Of a stretch of DNA of 30,934 nt, positions 1 through 6,968 are shown piece after piece. Source of the stretch: Planctomycetaceae bacterium UBA2671. Its GTDB lineage: Bacteria; Planctomycetota; Planctomycetia; Planctomycetales; Planctomycetaceae. Where the stretch lies: contig DEML01000072.1 of assembly GCA_002359185.1 (NCBI GenBank), forward strand, positions 1 to 30,934, written 5' to 3'. The notes beneath the pieces were generated by a model that saw only the letters and a program-made list of their open reading frames with translations, did not search any database and had not been told where the DNA came from. The position numbers and the translations under genes are program-made. The number at the start of each line of letters is the position of its first letter. The first letter of the stretch is position 1.

Positions 1-35
1 TGTAAACAACGGCCAGAAAACGTAGCGCCTGGGGG
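1..35 (+). repeat. IS21 left terminal inverted repeat
   Basis: It matches the reverse complement of 2534-2568 at 34 of 35 positions; the mismatch is base 13 (C here, T at the other end). Confidence 0.95.
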
Positions 36-143
36 TAGGTGGAAAATGAATGAAATTGTGTAGCGCCCAGATGATCACCTGCCATCAACCTGTCAGACTT
101 TTATTTTTCAAAATGTCTAACGTGTTGCTGGCAGGAGACGAGG

Positions 144-1658
144 GTGTACACAAAGATGCAGCAATGGACCGAGATTCGTCGTCGTGTGTTGAGCGGCGAG
201 ATCAGCAAGCGGGCGGCATGTCGAGAGTATTCGATTCACTGGGACACACTCCAGAAGATGCTCACACATGTCGAGCCACCTGGTTATCGTCAGAGCAAGC
301 CACGAGGCTCGAAGATAGAGCCCTTTGTGCCAATCATTCATCGGATCCTCAAAGAGGATCAACACGTTCATCGTAAGCAGCGGCATACGGCCAAAAAAAT
401 CTTTGAGCGGCTTAGGGAAGAACATGGATACGACGGCGGAATCACGCTCGTACAGAGGTTTTCTTCCTCGGCCTTGAGAAGCCGAAGGGTCCGCGAGTGG
501 AAGCACCATCGTCAGGAAGTCTTTTTGCCGCTGGTTCATCGTCCCGGCGAGTCTCAGGTTGATATTGGTTTTGCCGACGTCCTGCTCAACGGCGAGATGA
601 TCAAAGTCTGTCTGTTTGTGATGACGTTGCCCTATTCGGATGCGATCTTCATGCAGGCGTTTCCCAGGGAATGCACCGAAGTATTTCTCGAAGGACACAA
701 ACGTGCCTTCCAATTCTTTGGAGGAGTGCCGACACGGATCAGTTATGATAACGCCAAGGTGGCCGTCGCTCGGATCGTCGGAAACCGCGAGAGGACGGTG
801 ACCCGGGAGTTTCTGCGACTGCAAAGTCACTTCCTGTTCAAAGAGCACTTTTGCCTGGTCCGCCGCCCCAATGAGAAGGGACACGTCGAGCGGTTACTCG
901 ATTTTGCGCGGCGGAACTTCCTGGTACCGGTACCCCAGGTCGACTCCCTGGAACGACTCAATGAGCAACTCCTCGTACGTTGTGACACCGACCTCGAACG
1001 AAAACTGCGTGGCAAATCCACTTGTAAGCGTACACTGCTGAGCGAGGAACAACTGCAGCCTCTCCCCAGACAGATCTTCGAGGCACATCGCCTCGGTCAG
1101 GCCCATGCCGATTCTCTGTCACTGGTTCGGTTCGAGACCAACAGTTACTCGGTACCGACGAAGTACGCCCATCGGGCGATCACGATTGTGGCAACGATCG
1201 ATGAAGTTCGCCTGATCTTTGCAGGACAGTTGATTGCCCGACATTGCCGTCATTGGGGACGTGAGGAGTTCTTCTTCGATCCGGTGCATTATCTGGCGTT
1301 GCTGGAACGCAAACCGGGTGGCTTCGATCACGCGCGCCCGCTGGAGGATTGGGACCTGCCACTCTGCTTTGGGATTCTTCGCCGACGACTCGAAGCGGAC
1401 TTCCAGGGAACGGGGACCCGTGAATTTATCAAAGTGCTCCGGTTGCTGGAGCGGACTTCACTCCCCAGATTGAAGCGGGCGGTGGAATATGGCTTGGAAA
1501 TCGGTGTCCTCAATGTCGAGGCAATCCGCGTGATTCTGGATGCGCAGGCCGAGCAACCGATCCCCCTGTTCTGCCTCGATGGACGACCTCATCTCAAGTT
1601 TGTTCGCGTTGCACAAACAGATATTTCTGCTTACCAAACGTTACTCATAGGAGGATAA
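144..1658 (+). CDS. istA: IS21 family transposase IstA
   Basis: This is the DDE transposase of the IS21 element, which cuts and joins the IS ends together with IstB. An N-terminal helix-turn-helix region (about residues 10-45) precedes the catalytic core. Candidate acidic residues are D140/D145 (VDIGFAD), D202 (SYDN) and the glutamates of NEKGHVE (243-249). At 504 residues it has the normal family length. The GTG start at 144 is preferred because an AGGAG sequence lies six bases upstream; an in-frame ATG at 156 is the alternative. It ends three bases before istB starts, and the istB ribosome binding site lies in the last istA codons, so the two are translationally linked. A 255-codon antisense open frame inside it is a shadow. 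Confidence 0.96.
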   Translation: MYTKMQQWTEIRRRVLSGEISKRAACREYSIHWDTLQKMLTHVEPPGYRQSKPRGSKIEPFVPIIHRILKEDQHVHRKQRHTAKKIFERLREEHGYDGGITLVQRFSSSALRSRRVREWKHHRQEVFLPLVHRPGESQVDIGFADVLLNGEMIKVCLFVMTLPYSDAIFMQAFPRECTEVFLEGHKRAFQFFGGVPTRISYDNAKVAVARIVGNRERTVTREFLRLQSHFLFKEHFCLVRRPNEKGHVERLLDFARRNFLVPVPQVDSLERLNEQLLVRCDTDLERKLRGKSTCKRTLLSEEQLQPLPRQIFEAHRLGQAHADSLSLVRFETNSYSVPTKYAHRAITIVATIDEVRLIFAGQLIARHCRHWGREEFFFDPVHYLALLERKPGGFDHARPLEDWDLPLCFGILRRRLEADFQGTGTREFIKVLRLLERTSLPRLKRAVEYGLEIGVLNVEAIRVILDAQAEQPIPLFCLDGRPHLKFVRVAQTDISAYQTLLIGG

Positions 1659-1661
1659 TCC

Positions 1662-2456
1662 ATGACGAAGAAAGAAACAAAGAGTCTGGTGCTGTTGCAG
1701 CATCATTTGAAAAGCTTACGGCTGCCAACGATCTTGCGGGAATCGGAGAAAGTGGCACAGAGGTGTGCCAACGAGAACGTCGATCATCTCGGCTTTCTGT
1801 TGCAGTTGTGTGAACTGGAGTTAATCGAACGAGAACGCAAGGCGGCCGAACGAAGACTCAAAGCGGCCAAGTTTTCCAACCATAAAACGCTGGAATCGTT
1901 TGACTTCCAGGCTCAGCCATCCGTCAACAAATTGCTGGTGAGCGAACTGATGCGGGGCGAGTACATCGAGAAGCGGGAGAACATCCTGCTGGTCGGTAAT
2001 TCCGGAACGGGGAAGACACACTTAACGACCGCACTGGGAATCGCAGCTTGCGAACAGGGGAAACGGGTTAGGTTTTATCAGGTGACCGAATTGATTACAC
2101 AACTGCTGGAAGCCCGGGAGGAGCGAGATTTATCGCGAATGAAACGTCAACTGGGCAAACTTGATCTGTTAATTCTCGATGAACTTGGCTACGTCCCGGC
2201 CAGCAAGATCGGCTCGGAATTACTGTTTGATGTGATCAGTACTGCGTATGAACGACAAAGCGTGATCGTCACCACAAATTTGCCATTTGAAAACTGGACA
2301 GAGGTGCTGGGCAGCGAGCGATTAACGGGGGCTACGCTCGATCGCTTGACCCATCGCTGTCACATTCTGGAACTGGGTGGCGAAAGCTACCGATTACAGG
2401 ATGCGAAACGCCGGCATAAAAAACGCTCAAGCAGCGAGCCTTTGCAGACGAAGTAA
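1662..2456 (+). CDS. istB: IS21 family helper ATPase IstB
   Basis: This DnaC-like AAA+ ATPase assembles on target DNA and activates IstA. Walker A is GNSGTGKT at residues 112-119 and Walker B is LLILDE at 169-174. An arginine-rich C-terminal region follows, and the 264-residue length is standard for IstB. A strong AGGAGG ribosome binding site at 1649-1654 overlaps the end of istA, seven bases before this ATG. The gene looks intact. Confidence 0.96.
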   Translation: MTKKETKSLVLLQHHLKSLRLPTILRESEKVAQRCANENVDHLGFLLQLCELELIERERKAAERRLKAAKFSNHKTLESFDFQAQPSVNKLLVSELMRGEYIEKRENILLVGNSGTGKTHLTTALGIAACEQGKRVRFYQVTELITQLLEAREERDLSRMKRQLGKLDLLILDELGYVPASKIGSELLFDVISTAYERQSVIVTTNLPFENWTEVLGSERLTGATLDRLTHRCHILELGGESYRLQDAKRRHKKRSSSEPLQTK

Positions 2457-2533
2457 TCATTAACCATCTGTTCGTCTGACTCCATCCACTCATTTCAGGC
2501 GAACCTCCAACAACTCAGCGCCACACTTTTCGC

Positions 2534-2568
2534 CCCCCAGGCGCTACGTTTTCTGACCGTTGTTTACA
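2534..2568 (-). repeat. IS21 right terminal inverted repeat
   Basis: It is the partner of the repeat at 1-35. The IS ends at base 2568; the sequence from 2569 is the interrupted host gene. Confidence 0.95.
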
Positions 2569-2768
2569 TCCGTATTGGCGAAAGTTGCCGAATCAATCAG
2601 AGTGAGTTTTTTCTCTGGCTGTTTGGGCTCATAATTTCGACCTAAAAACAATCTATCTGATTCGCGTTTAATTAACTCGGGATCAACATTTCTCGCCTTT
2701 TCTCGAAAATCGCTAAAATCTGTAATCCCGTGCCGCCGCATCATTCGCTCGAAATGACTTTCAACCAC
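2569..2768 (-). pseudogene. Small island gene truncated by the IS21 insertion
   Basis: A minus-strand frame starts with GTG at 2768 and keeps about 67 host codons. It then runs into the IS right end, which supplies seven foreign residues (VNNGQKT) and a stop at 2544. The rest of the gene must lie left of the IS, outside the window. The start overlaps the stop of the upstream gene (2761-3129) by eight bases, so the two were probably translationally coupled. The remaining product is charged and Arg/Lys/Glu-rich (for example HFERMMRRHG) with no recognised domain. The family is unknown; position suggests an island or phage-like gene. Confidence 0.7.
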
Positions 2769-3129
2769 CCTTCACCCCCTTGCGTACAACTGCAGAAAAT
2801 AACCGGCAGAATCGGGGGTCAGCTTCGAAGGTAGTAATTAAACGAGATTTCCATTCATCGTCGAATGGTTCTGGTCTGAGAGAATTGAAAACCTCGGCTA
2901 CCTGTTCGCCGTCATGCGGTTTTGTATCAATCAGCCCTTCAAGGTAAGCAGCTTGATGCTGCTCAAAGCTGATCGGGTGATTGACATCCCAGCCACGAGA
3001 CAAGCGGTCTCGGCATTCCTGGAGATAGGAATCGGAATTATTGCAAGTTGTATTACTCGGGAGCCGATTCGGATTAAAATCTGGCCGAACTTGCGAAACG
3101 ATATTGCCAAATTGCTTGAGAGTAGTCAT
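2761..3129 (-). CDS. Hypothetical island protein, 122 aa
   Basis: The ATG start at 3129 gives a soluble, acidic-to-neutral 122-residue protein with no signal peptide or membrane segment. No family was recognised. It has a predicted helical C-terminal half (FDDEWKSRLITTFEADPRF) and ends in a basic VRKGVKGG tail. It overlaps the start of the IS-truncated gene by eight bases, as expected for one operon. It lies in the tRNA-bounded island with other small minus-strand genes, so a role in the mobile element is likely but not shown. Confidence 0.65.
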   Translation of the reverse strand: MTTLKQFGNIVSQVRPDFNPNRLPSNTTCNNSDSYLQECRDRLSRGWDVNHPISFEQHQAAYLEGLIDTKPHDGEQVAEVFNSLRPEPFDDEWKSRLITTFEADPRFCRLFSAVVRKGVKGG

Positions 3130-3153
3130 AGTACGTTTGGTTCTTTCAAAGAG

Positions 3154-3191
3154 TGCCCGTCTGACTCTTCCCGGAGTTGGCGGGCATTTTT
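3154..3191 (+). terminator. Terminator-like hairpin with T-tract, plus strand
   Basis: TGCCCG (3154-3159) pairs with CGGGCA (3181-3186), and an inner GACTC/GAGTT pairing extends the stem. TTTTT follows at 3187-3191. It sits between two minus-strand genes but has its T-run in plus orientation, so it would stop an antisense transcript. On the minus strand it would be a 5' leader hairpin ahead of the 2761-3129 gene. Confidence 0.5.
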
Positions 3192-3239
3192 CTTGCCTGC
3201 CGGTAGTCAGTGAGCGTTGCTATTATGGCTATGATGGGA

Positions 3240-3443
3240 CTAGTTTGTAGGCTGGTTGCTGAGATATTCCAGCCAGTCAGAGCCAAGAATGAATGCCCGT
3301 CGATGAGCCCGACGAACTTTCAATCCTGCCTGGCGTGCGGATCGTAGGCCATCTTTGCCGATCCCTTGCAGCTTCTTGAATTGTTCAAGTGTGTAGCTTT
3401 CATCTGCTCGAATTGCTCCGAGTTGGTCTTTATCAACTGCCAT
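3240..3443 (-). CDS. Small helix-turn-helix / excisionase-like protein, 67 aa
   Basis: This 67-residue basic protein has a TLEQFKKLQGIGKDGLRSAR segment followed by a strand-rich basic tail (VRRAHRRAFILGSDWLEYL). The pattern is like the short MerR/AlpA/Xis-type DNA-binding proteins common in integrative elements. The ATG at 3443 follows a GGGAG motif about ten bases upstream. Position in the island near the tRNA-derived edge supports an excision or regulatory role. Assignment is by pattern only. Confidence 0.65.
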   Translation of the reverse strand: MAVDKDQLGAIRADESYTLEQFKKLQGIGKDGLRSARQAGLKVRRAHRRAFILGSDWLEYLSNQPTN

Positions 3444-3559
3444 CGTATTTCACTCCCGTCGCTTGAGTTATATTGAGTGCCGACTCATTAGCGTTCGGCT
3501 GACGGGATGGATTAGAGCGAAAATCAATCTGTCTGGATATTGCCCATTTAGTGGCTACT

Positions 3560-4165
3560 TTATGCCTTCGGGGGTCTATCCGGTCGGTAGTATCCGTATC
3601 CCCTGTGATTTTTCACATATCCATTGTTTTTTAGTTCGTTCAACCCCCCTTTTTTATAAAGTCGCCTCGGTTCTACATGGCATGCGTCTGCGAGCTTGGA
3701 AGTTGTTAGTTTCTTCCCGTCCAGTTCATTTAAGATCGACTTTTGTAATGGCGTCAATTCAAAGTGACTGAATGCTTGGTCACTCTCATCTTCGAGAAGC
3801 AGTTCAACGGCAATCCTGAGCCGCGAAATTTCGAAGTCTGCCCTGTTTAATGACTCAGTGAGTGAATCCGGCATTTCAGGTTGCAAGCGTACCGAGGAAT
3901 GAAATTCAATTAGCCGTGAGACATAAAATGCGTTAATCCCGTGGAGACTGGCAAGTAATGAAGCGATTTTACACCAGCGGAGAAAATCAACTGGGGGCAT
4001 TGGCGGCACTCCCCAAAGATCCTCGATATATTCATTTGTCTTACCGATGGCACTTAGCCATTGGATCGACTTTTCACATTCAAAATTGTCGATAAAAACC
4101 ATTTCATCAGTAGCACTGGAATATAATCCTCTGGCTATCCTGAAGACATCAATATCGTCTTCCAT
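3560..4165 (-). CDS. Island protein with C-terminal winged-helix-like domain, 201 aa
   Basis: This is the first gene inward from the tRNA-fragment edge. The N-terminal ~130 residues are helical and not recognised (WGVPPMPPVDFLRWCKIASL). The last ~65 look like a winged helix: LTPLQKSILNELDG, then a recognition-helix-like TSKLADACHVEPRRLYK, then a basic YVKNHRGYGYYRP wing. This suggests DNA binding and a regulatory role. The ATG at 4165 has a strong GGGAGGGTG ribosome binding site. A hairpin with a T-run lies immediately upstream (4189-4246), so expression may depend on reading through it. No catalytic motif was seen. Confidence 0.7.
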   Translation of the reverse strand: MEDDIDVFRIARGLYSSATDEMVFIDNFECEKSIQWLSAIGKTNEYIEDLWGVPPMPPVDFLRWCKIASLLASLHGINAFYVSRLIEFHSSVRLQPEMPDSLTESLNRADFEISRLRIAVELLLEDESDQAFSHFELTPLQKSILNELDGKKLTTSKLADACHVEPRRLYKKGGLNELKNNGYVKNHRGYGYYRPDRPPKA

Positions 4166-4188
4166 AAATCACCCTCCCGAGTGAATCC

Positions 4189-4246
4189 AAAAAAAACGGG
4201 GAAACCAGATGGATGGTCTGGCTTTCGGCTGGCCTGCCTATCCCCG
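4189..4246 (-). terminator. Terminator or attenuator in the leader of the 3560-4165 gene
   Basis: Read on the minus strand, CGGGGA (4246-4241) pairs with TCCCCG (4202-4197) and is followed at once by eight T residues (4196-4189). An inner CCAGA/TCTGG hairpin lies inside. The structure ends about 23 bases before the ATG at 4165, leaving no room for a promoter between. It is either an attenuator of that gene or a border terminator stopping read-through from the chromosomal aldehyde dehydrogenase gene. Confidence 0.6.
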
Positions 4247-4340
4247 ACTGTTAGCTAATGTGTTAGCTGAGTCTGCCACCCGACGCTATTCCGTCACTTT
4301 GGCGACAATCAGCAAACCTCTACAATTAAAGGCTGAAATC

Positions 4341-4368
4341 ATTATTACGAATCTCAGACAACAGTCAA
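4341..4368 (-). promoter_or_regulatory. Sigma-70-like promoter facing into the island
   Basis: On the minus strand, a TTGACT -35 (4368-4363, five of six consensus bases) is followed by a 16-base spacer and an AATAAT -10 (4346-4341, five of six). The predicted start near 4334 gives a leader of about 170 bases, containing the 4189-4246 hairpin, ahead of the gene starting at 4165. Confidence 0.5.
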
Positions 4369-4378
4369 CTGCAGTTGA
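4365..4378. promoter_or_regulatory. 14-bp perfect palindrome overlapping the -35 box
   Basis: TCAACTGCAGTTGA is self-complementary over all 14 bases. It overlaps the -35 box and ends about six bases from the tRNA-derived fragment. It could be a repressor operator or an integrase/excisionase binding site. Confidence 0.55.
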
Positions 4379-4383
4379 TACCC

Positions 4384-4427
4384 GACTTCTAATCCGTAGG
4401 TCGGAGGTTCGAATCCTCCCGGGCGTG
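4384..4427 (+). other. 3' fragment of tRNA-Arg(TCT): island attachment site
   Basis: The fragment covers the anticodon loop CTTCTAA (4386-4392, anticodon TCT 4388-4390), the 3' anticodon strand TCCGT, a five-base variable loop, a perfect T arm (GGAGG-TTCGAAT-CCTCC, 4403-4419), the 3' acceptor strand CGGGCGT and a discriminator G. No CCA is encoded. The 5' half is absent: the bases before the loop (CCCGA) do not pair with TCCGT, and no D arm or 5' acceptor strand is found. This is the classic scar of integration into a tRNA 3' half. The polarity places the island to the left. Confidence 0.82.
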
Positions 4428-4525
4428 CTTTTTCAATAACTGATTTTTTTTGCGTTCTGCCTGATCATACACTACTTGCCAAGGCATTAATCGTACGTGC
4501 GGAGGCACGTGGCATTCATAATGCT

Positions 4526-6028
4526 TTAGATCTGAATGCAAACCGATTTTGTCTGAAGATAATTCTCCAGAGCGGCATGGCCCATTTCCCGGCCCCAGCC
4601 GGATTGTTTGTATCCGCCAAAGGGGAGTGCGGCGTCGAAGATGCTATAGCAGTTGATCCAGACGGTCCCTGCTTTGACAGCTTTGGCGAGTCGATAAGCT
4701 TTGGAGATATCGCGGGTCCAGATGCCTGCTGCCAGACCGTATGCCGAATTGTTAGCCTGGCTGGCAATTTCGGAATCGTTTTCGAAAGACATAGCCGCAA
4801 CCACTGGCCCGAAGATTTCCTCTCGGACAACCGACATTTCAGCTGAAGCATTCTTTAATACTGTCGGTTGGACAAAATAGCCGGGGCGATCCAGACTGGC
4901 TCCTCCAGCAGACGCTTCTGCACCTGCTTCGAGGCCCGCCTTGAGGTATCCTGTCACACGTTGGAACTGCTCGCGGGAAACCAGTGGTCCCATTTGTGTG
5001 GCTTCGTCAAATCCATTGCCCACTTTGAGATTCTTTGCAATTTCGCTGACTCCAGCGACAACATCATCGTAGATTCCCTTCTGGACAAACAATCTCGAAC
5101 CAGCACTGCAAACCTGGCCTTGATTGAAGAAGATCGCATCGGCTGCCCCGGCGATGGCGAGATCAAGATCGGCATCGTCATAAACGACATTCGGACTTTT
5201 GCCTCCCAGTTCCAGAGTCACTTTCTTCAGATTGCCGGTGGCTGCATTGATTATTAACTTGCCAACTTCCGTGGACCCCGTGAACGCAACTTTGTCGATC
5301 TTTTCATGCGAGGCAATTGCCGCGCCCGCAGTCTCTCCAAACCCGGTGATGATGTTGACAACTCCATCCGGGATTCCCGCTTCCTGCACAAGCTCTCCAA
5401 GTCGGATTGCAGAAAGCGGAGTCTGTTCTGCTGGTTTCAGCACAACTGTGCAGCCAGTCGCCAAGGCTGGCCCCAGTTTCCAGGCTGCCATCAGTAAAGG
5501 GAAATTCCAGGGAATGATCTGACCGACAACTCCAATGGGCTCTTTCAGAGTAAAGGCATGAAATTCCCGATCGGGAGCATATGGTACATTGAGAGGAATC
5601 GTATTCCCTTCAATCTTAGTCGCCCAGCCAGCCATGTAGCGAAACATATCGGCTGCCAGAGCCACATCAGCCGCTTTGGCAATGCTGAAAGGTTTGCCGT
5701 TATCCAGTGTTTCCAACTGAGCCAATTCGACGGCATGCTCTTCAATCAACTCACCAATTTTCCAGATGAGTCGACTGCGATCTGATGCAGTCATCTTCGG
5801 CCAGGGACCTTTATCAAATGCCTCGCGGGCAGCGGAAACGGCCAGATCCACATCTGCAGATTCCCCTTCAGCGACTTGAGCGATGACCTGATCCGTCGCA
5901 GGATCATAAACATCAAATGTATTCCCACTGCACGAGTCGACCCAATGACCATCTATCAAGAGTTTTTTAGGAGCACTCAGAAACGATTGAAGTGATTCCG
6001 GTACTGATGATGGGGTAGTGGTCGACAT
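4526..6028 (-). CDS. NAD(P)-dependent aldehyde dehydrogenase
   Basis: This cytosolic class 1/2-type aldehyde dehydrogenase oxidises an aldehyde to the acid with NAD(P)+. At 500 residues it is full length. Visible features are PWNFP with oxyanion N175, the FTGSTEVG cofactor loop (249-256), the general base E273 in LELGGKSPN, nucleophile C307 in GQVCSAGSR, and the later EEIFGPV motif. The C-terminal region (FGGYKQSGWGREMG) is typical of plant-like ALDH1/betaine or phenylacetaldehyde dehydrogenases, but the substrate cannot be read from sequence. The start has an AGGAG motif seven bases upstream. It is the first chromosomal gene next to the island edge and appears monocistronic. Confidence 0.95.
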   Translation of the reverse strand: MSTTTPSSVPESLQSFLSAPKKLLIDGHWVDSCSGNTFDVYDPATDQVIAQVAEGESADVDLAVSAAREAFDKGPWPKMTASDRSRLIWKIGELIEEHAVELAQLETLDNGKPFSIAKAADVALAADMFRYMAGWATKIEGNTIPLNVPYAPDREFHAFTLKEPIGVVGQIIPWNFPLLMAAWKLGPALATGCTVVLKPAEQTPLSAIRLGELVQEAGIPDGVVNIITGFGETAGAAIASHEKIDKVAFTGSTEVGKLIINAATGNLKKVTLELGGKSPNVVYDDADLDLAIAGAADAIFFNQGQVCSAGSRLFVQKGIYDDVVAGVSEIAKNLKVGNGFDEATQMGPLVSREQFQRVTGYLKAGLEAGAEASAGGASLDRPGYFVQPTVLKNASAEMSVVREEIFGPVVAAMSFENDSEIASQANNSAYGLAAGIWTRDISKAYRLAKAVKAGTVWINCYSIFDAALPFGGYKQSGWGREMGHAALENYLQTKSVCIQI

Positions 6029-6157
6029 GATATTCTCCTGAAAACAGATAACTTCGCCTGGATTTGCTCAATCAGAATGGATCGATGAATATTTATCAGT
6101 ATATCAGAGATTGGCGTGAAGTTTAATTCTGAACAGAGGTATTCTGCTCGCTCCTGA

Positions 6158-6820
6158 TTAACTCCAGAGTAAACTCATCAGTAATTCTGGCGTGACCTGA
6201 TCCAGATGATCGATCAACAAGTCAGCTGCTTCGAGTTCTTCCTTTGTACGACCTCGGCTGACAAAACCGATCGACTTCATCCCCGCAGAGCGAGCCGCCT
6301 CGATGCCATGCGTAGCATCTTCAATGACCACGCAATTCTTAGCCGGGACCTGCATCCGGTCAGCCGCGCTGAGGAAAACTTCGGGATCGGGCTTGCCGCG
6401 CGAGACATCATTTCCAGAAATGGCAGCTTGAATTTGATCCTGAATCCCCAGTTTTTCAATTGCCAGATTCACATTTTCGACCGGTCCTGAAGAGCCCAGT
6501 GCGATATGCCAGCCAATTCGATGCAGATTGTGTATCAATGCACTTGCATGGGGCATTTCCGGAAATTCCGCGGCTATAATTTGACGATAAAGTTCTTCCT
6601 TCTCGTCATCGAGGCGACGATAATCGGCTTCACCCAAATTCGCATCAGCCCATTGAGCTTCAAGGACTTCCCGGGTGGTTCGACCGAACTGATCAGCGAA
6701 TTCTGATTCACTGCAGGTCCGACCGTAATTTTCAGCGAGCTGTTTCCAACTCAAATAATGAGCGTCATAGGAATCGACGAGGACTCCATCAATGTCGAAA
6801 ATGACCGCATGGTTGTTCAT
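6158..6820 (-). CDS. HAD-superfamily hydrolase, beta-phosphoglucomutase-like
   Basis: This 220-residue cytosolic HAD enzyme acts on a phosphorylated small molecule as a phosphatase or sugar phosphomutase. The four motifs are present: DIDG with D9 nucleophile and D11 acid/base, GSSG with S110, K143 in GKPDPEVFL, and VIEDATHGIEAA with E167/D168. An alpha-helical cap lies between motifs I and II, as in the PGM/phosphatase subgroup. The ATG at 6820 is chosen because it puts the FDIDG strand at the N-terminus; a TTG at 6904 would add 28 residues without family support. It is divergent from glgA, so a carbohydrate role is plausible but not proven. Confidence 0.88.
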   Translation of the reverse strand: MNNHAVIFDIDGVLVDSYDAHYLSWKQLAENYGRTCSESEFADQFGRTTREVLEAQWADANLGEADYRRLDDEKEELYRQIIAAEFPEMPHASALIHNLHRIGWHIALGSSGPVENVNLAIEKLGIQDQIQAAISGNDVSRGKPDPEVFLSAADRMQVPAKNCVVIEDATHGIEAARSAGMKSIGFVSRGRTKEELEAADLLIDHLDQVTPELLMSLLWS

Positions 6821-6968
6821 AAAATACGCTTTCTCAGGAACATTAGGTTGATATGATCGCCGAAGTGGAGAATTCTTAACAGAAAACACGCCGCTTGTTG
6901 GCAATTCTGTTCAAAAAATATTAGCTTGTAGACACATCCTTCGAGTCCAATCCCTTGGAATGCCCGCC

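Larger units (their letters stand above)
1..2568 (+). mobile_element. Complete IS21-family insertion sequence
   Basis: The element carries istA and istB in the usual order and is bounded by 35-bp terminal inverted repeats with one mismatch, both ending in TGTAAACAAC outward. Near the left end a second copy of the inner repeat core (GTAGCGCC, around 60-67) follows the outer one (22-29). A related GGCGCTGAG-type copy lies inside the right end near 2515-2525. Multiple subterminal repeats of this kind are typical of IS21. Both genes are intact, so the copy may be active. The window begins at the first base of the element, so the left flank and target duplication cannot be seen. Confidence 0.96.

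Noticed and set aside
117..884. 255-codon minus-strand frame opposite istA
   Set aside because: It overlaps the intact transposase gene and shows no known family.
4384..4427. A complete tRNA-Arg gene
   Set aside because: No 5' acceptor strand or D arm is present, and the anticodon stem does not pair on its 5' side.
4209..4439. 76-codon plus-strand frame ending in the tRNA fragment
   Set aside because: Its C-terminus (SEVRILPGV) is a common artefact of translating tRNA 3' ends. It also crosses the promoter and hairpin region.
4495..4510. ACGTGC-GGAG-GCACGT hairpin after the aldehyde dehydrogenase stop
   Set aside because: It has a 6-bp stem but no T-run in either direction, so it is not called as a terminator.
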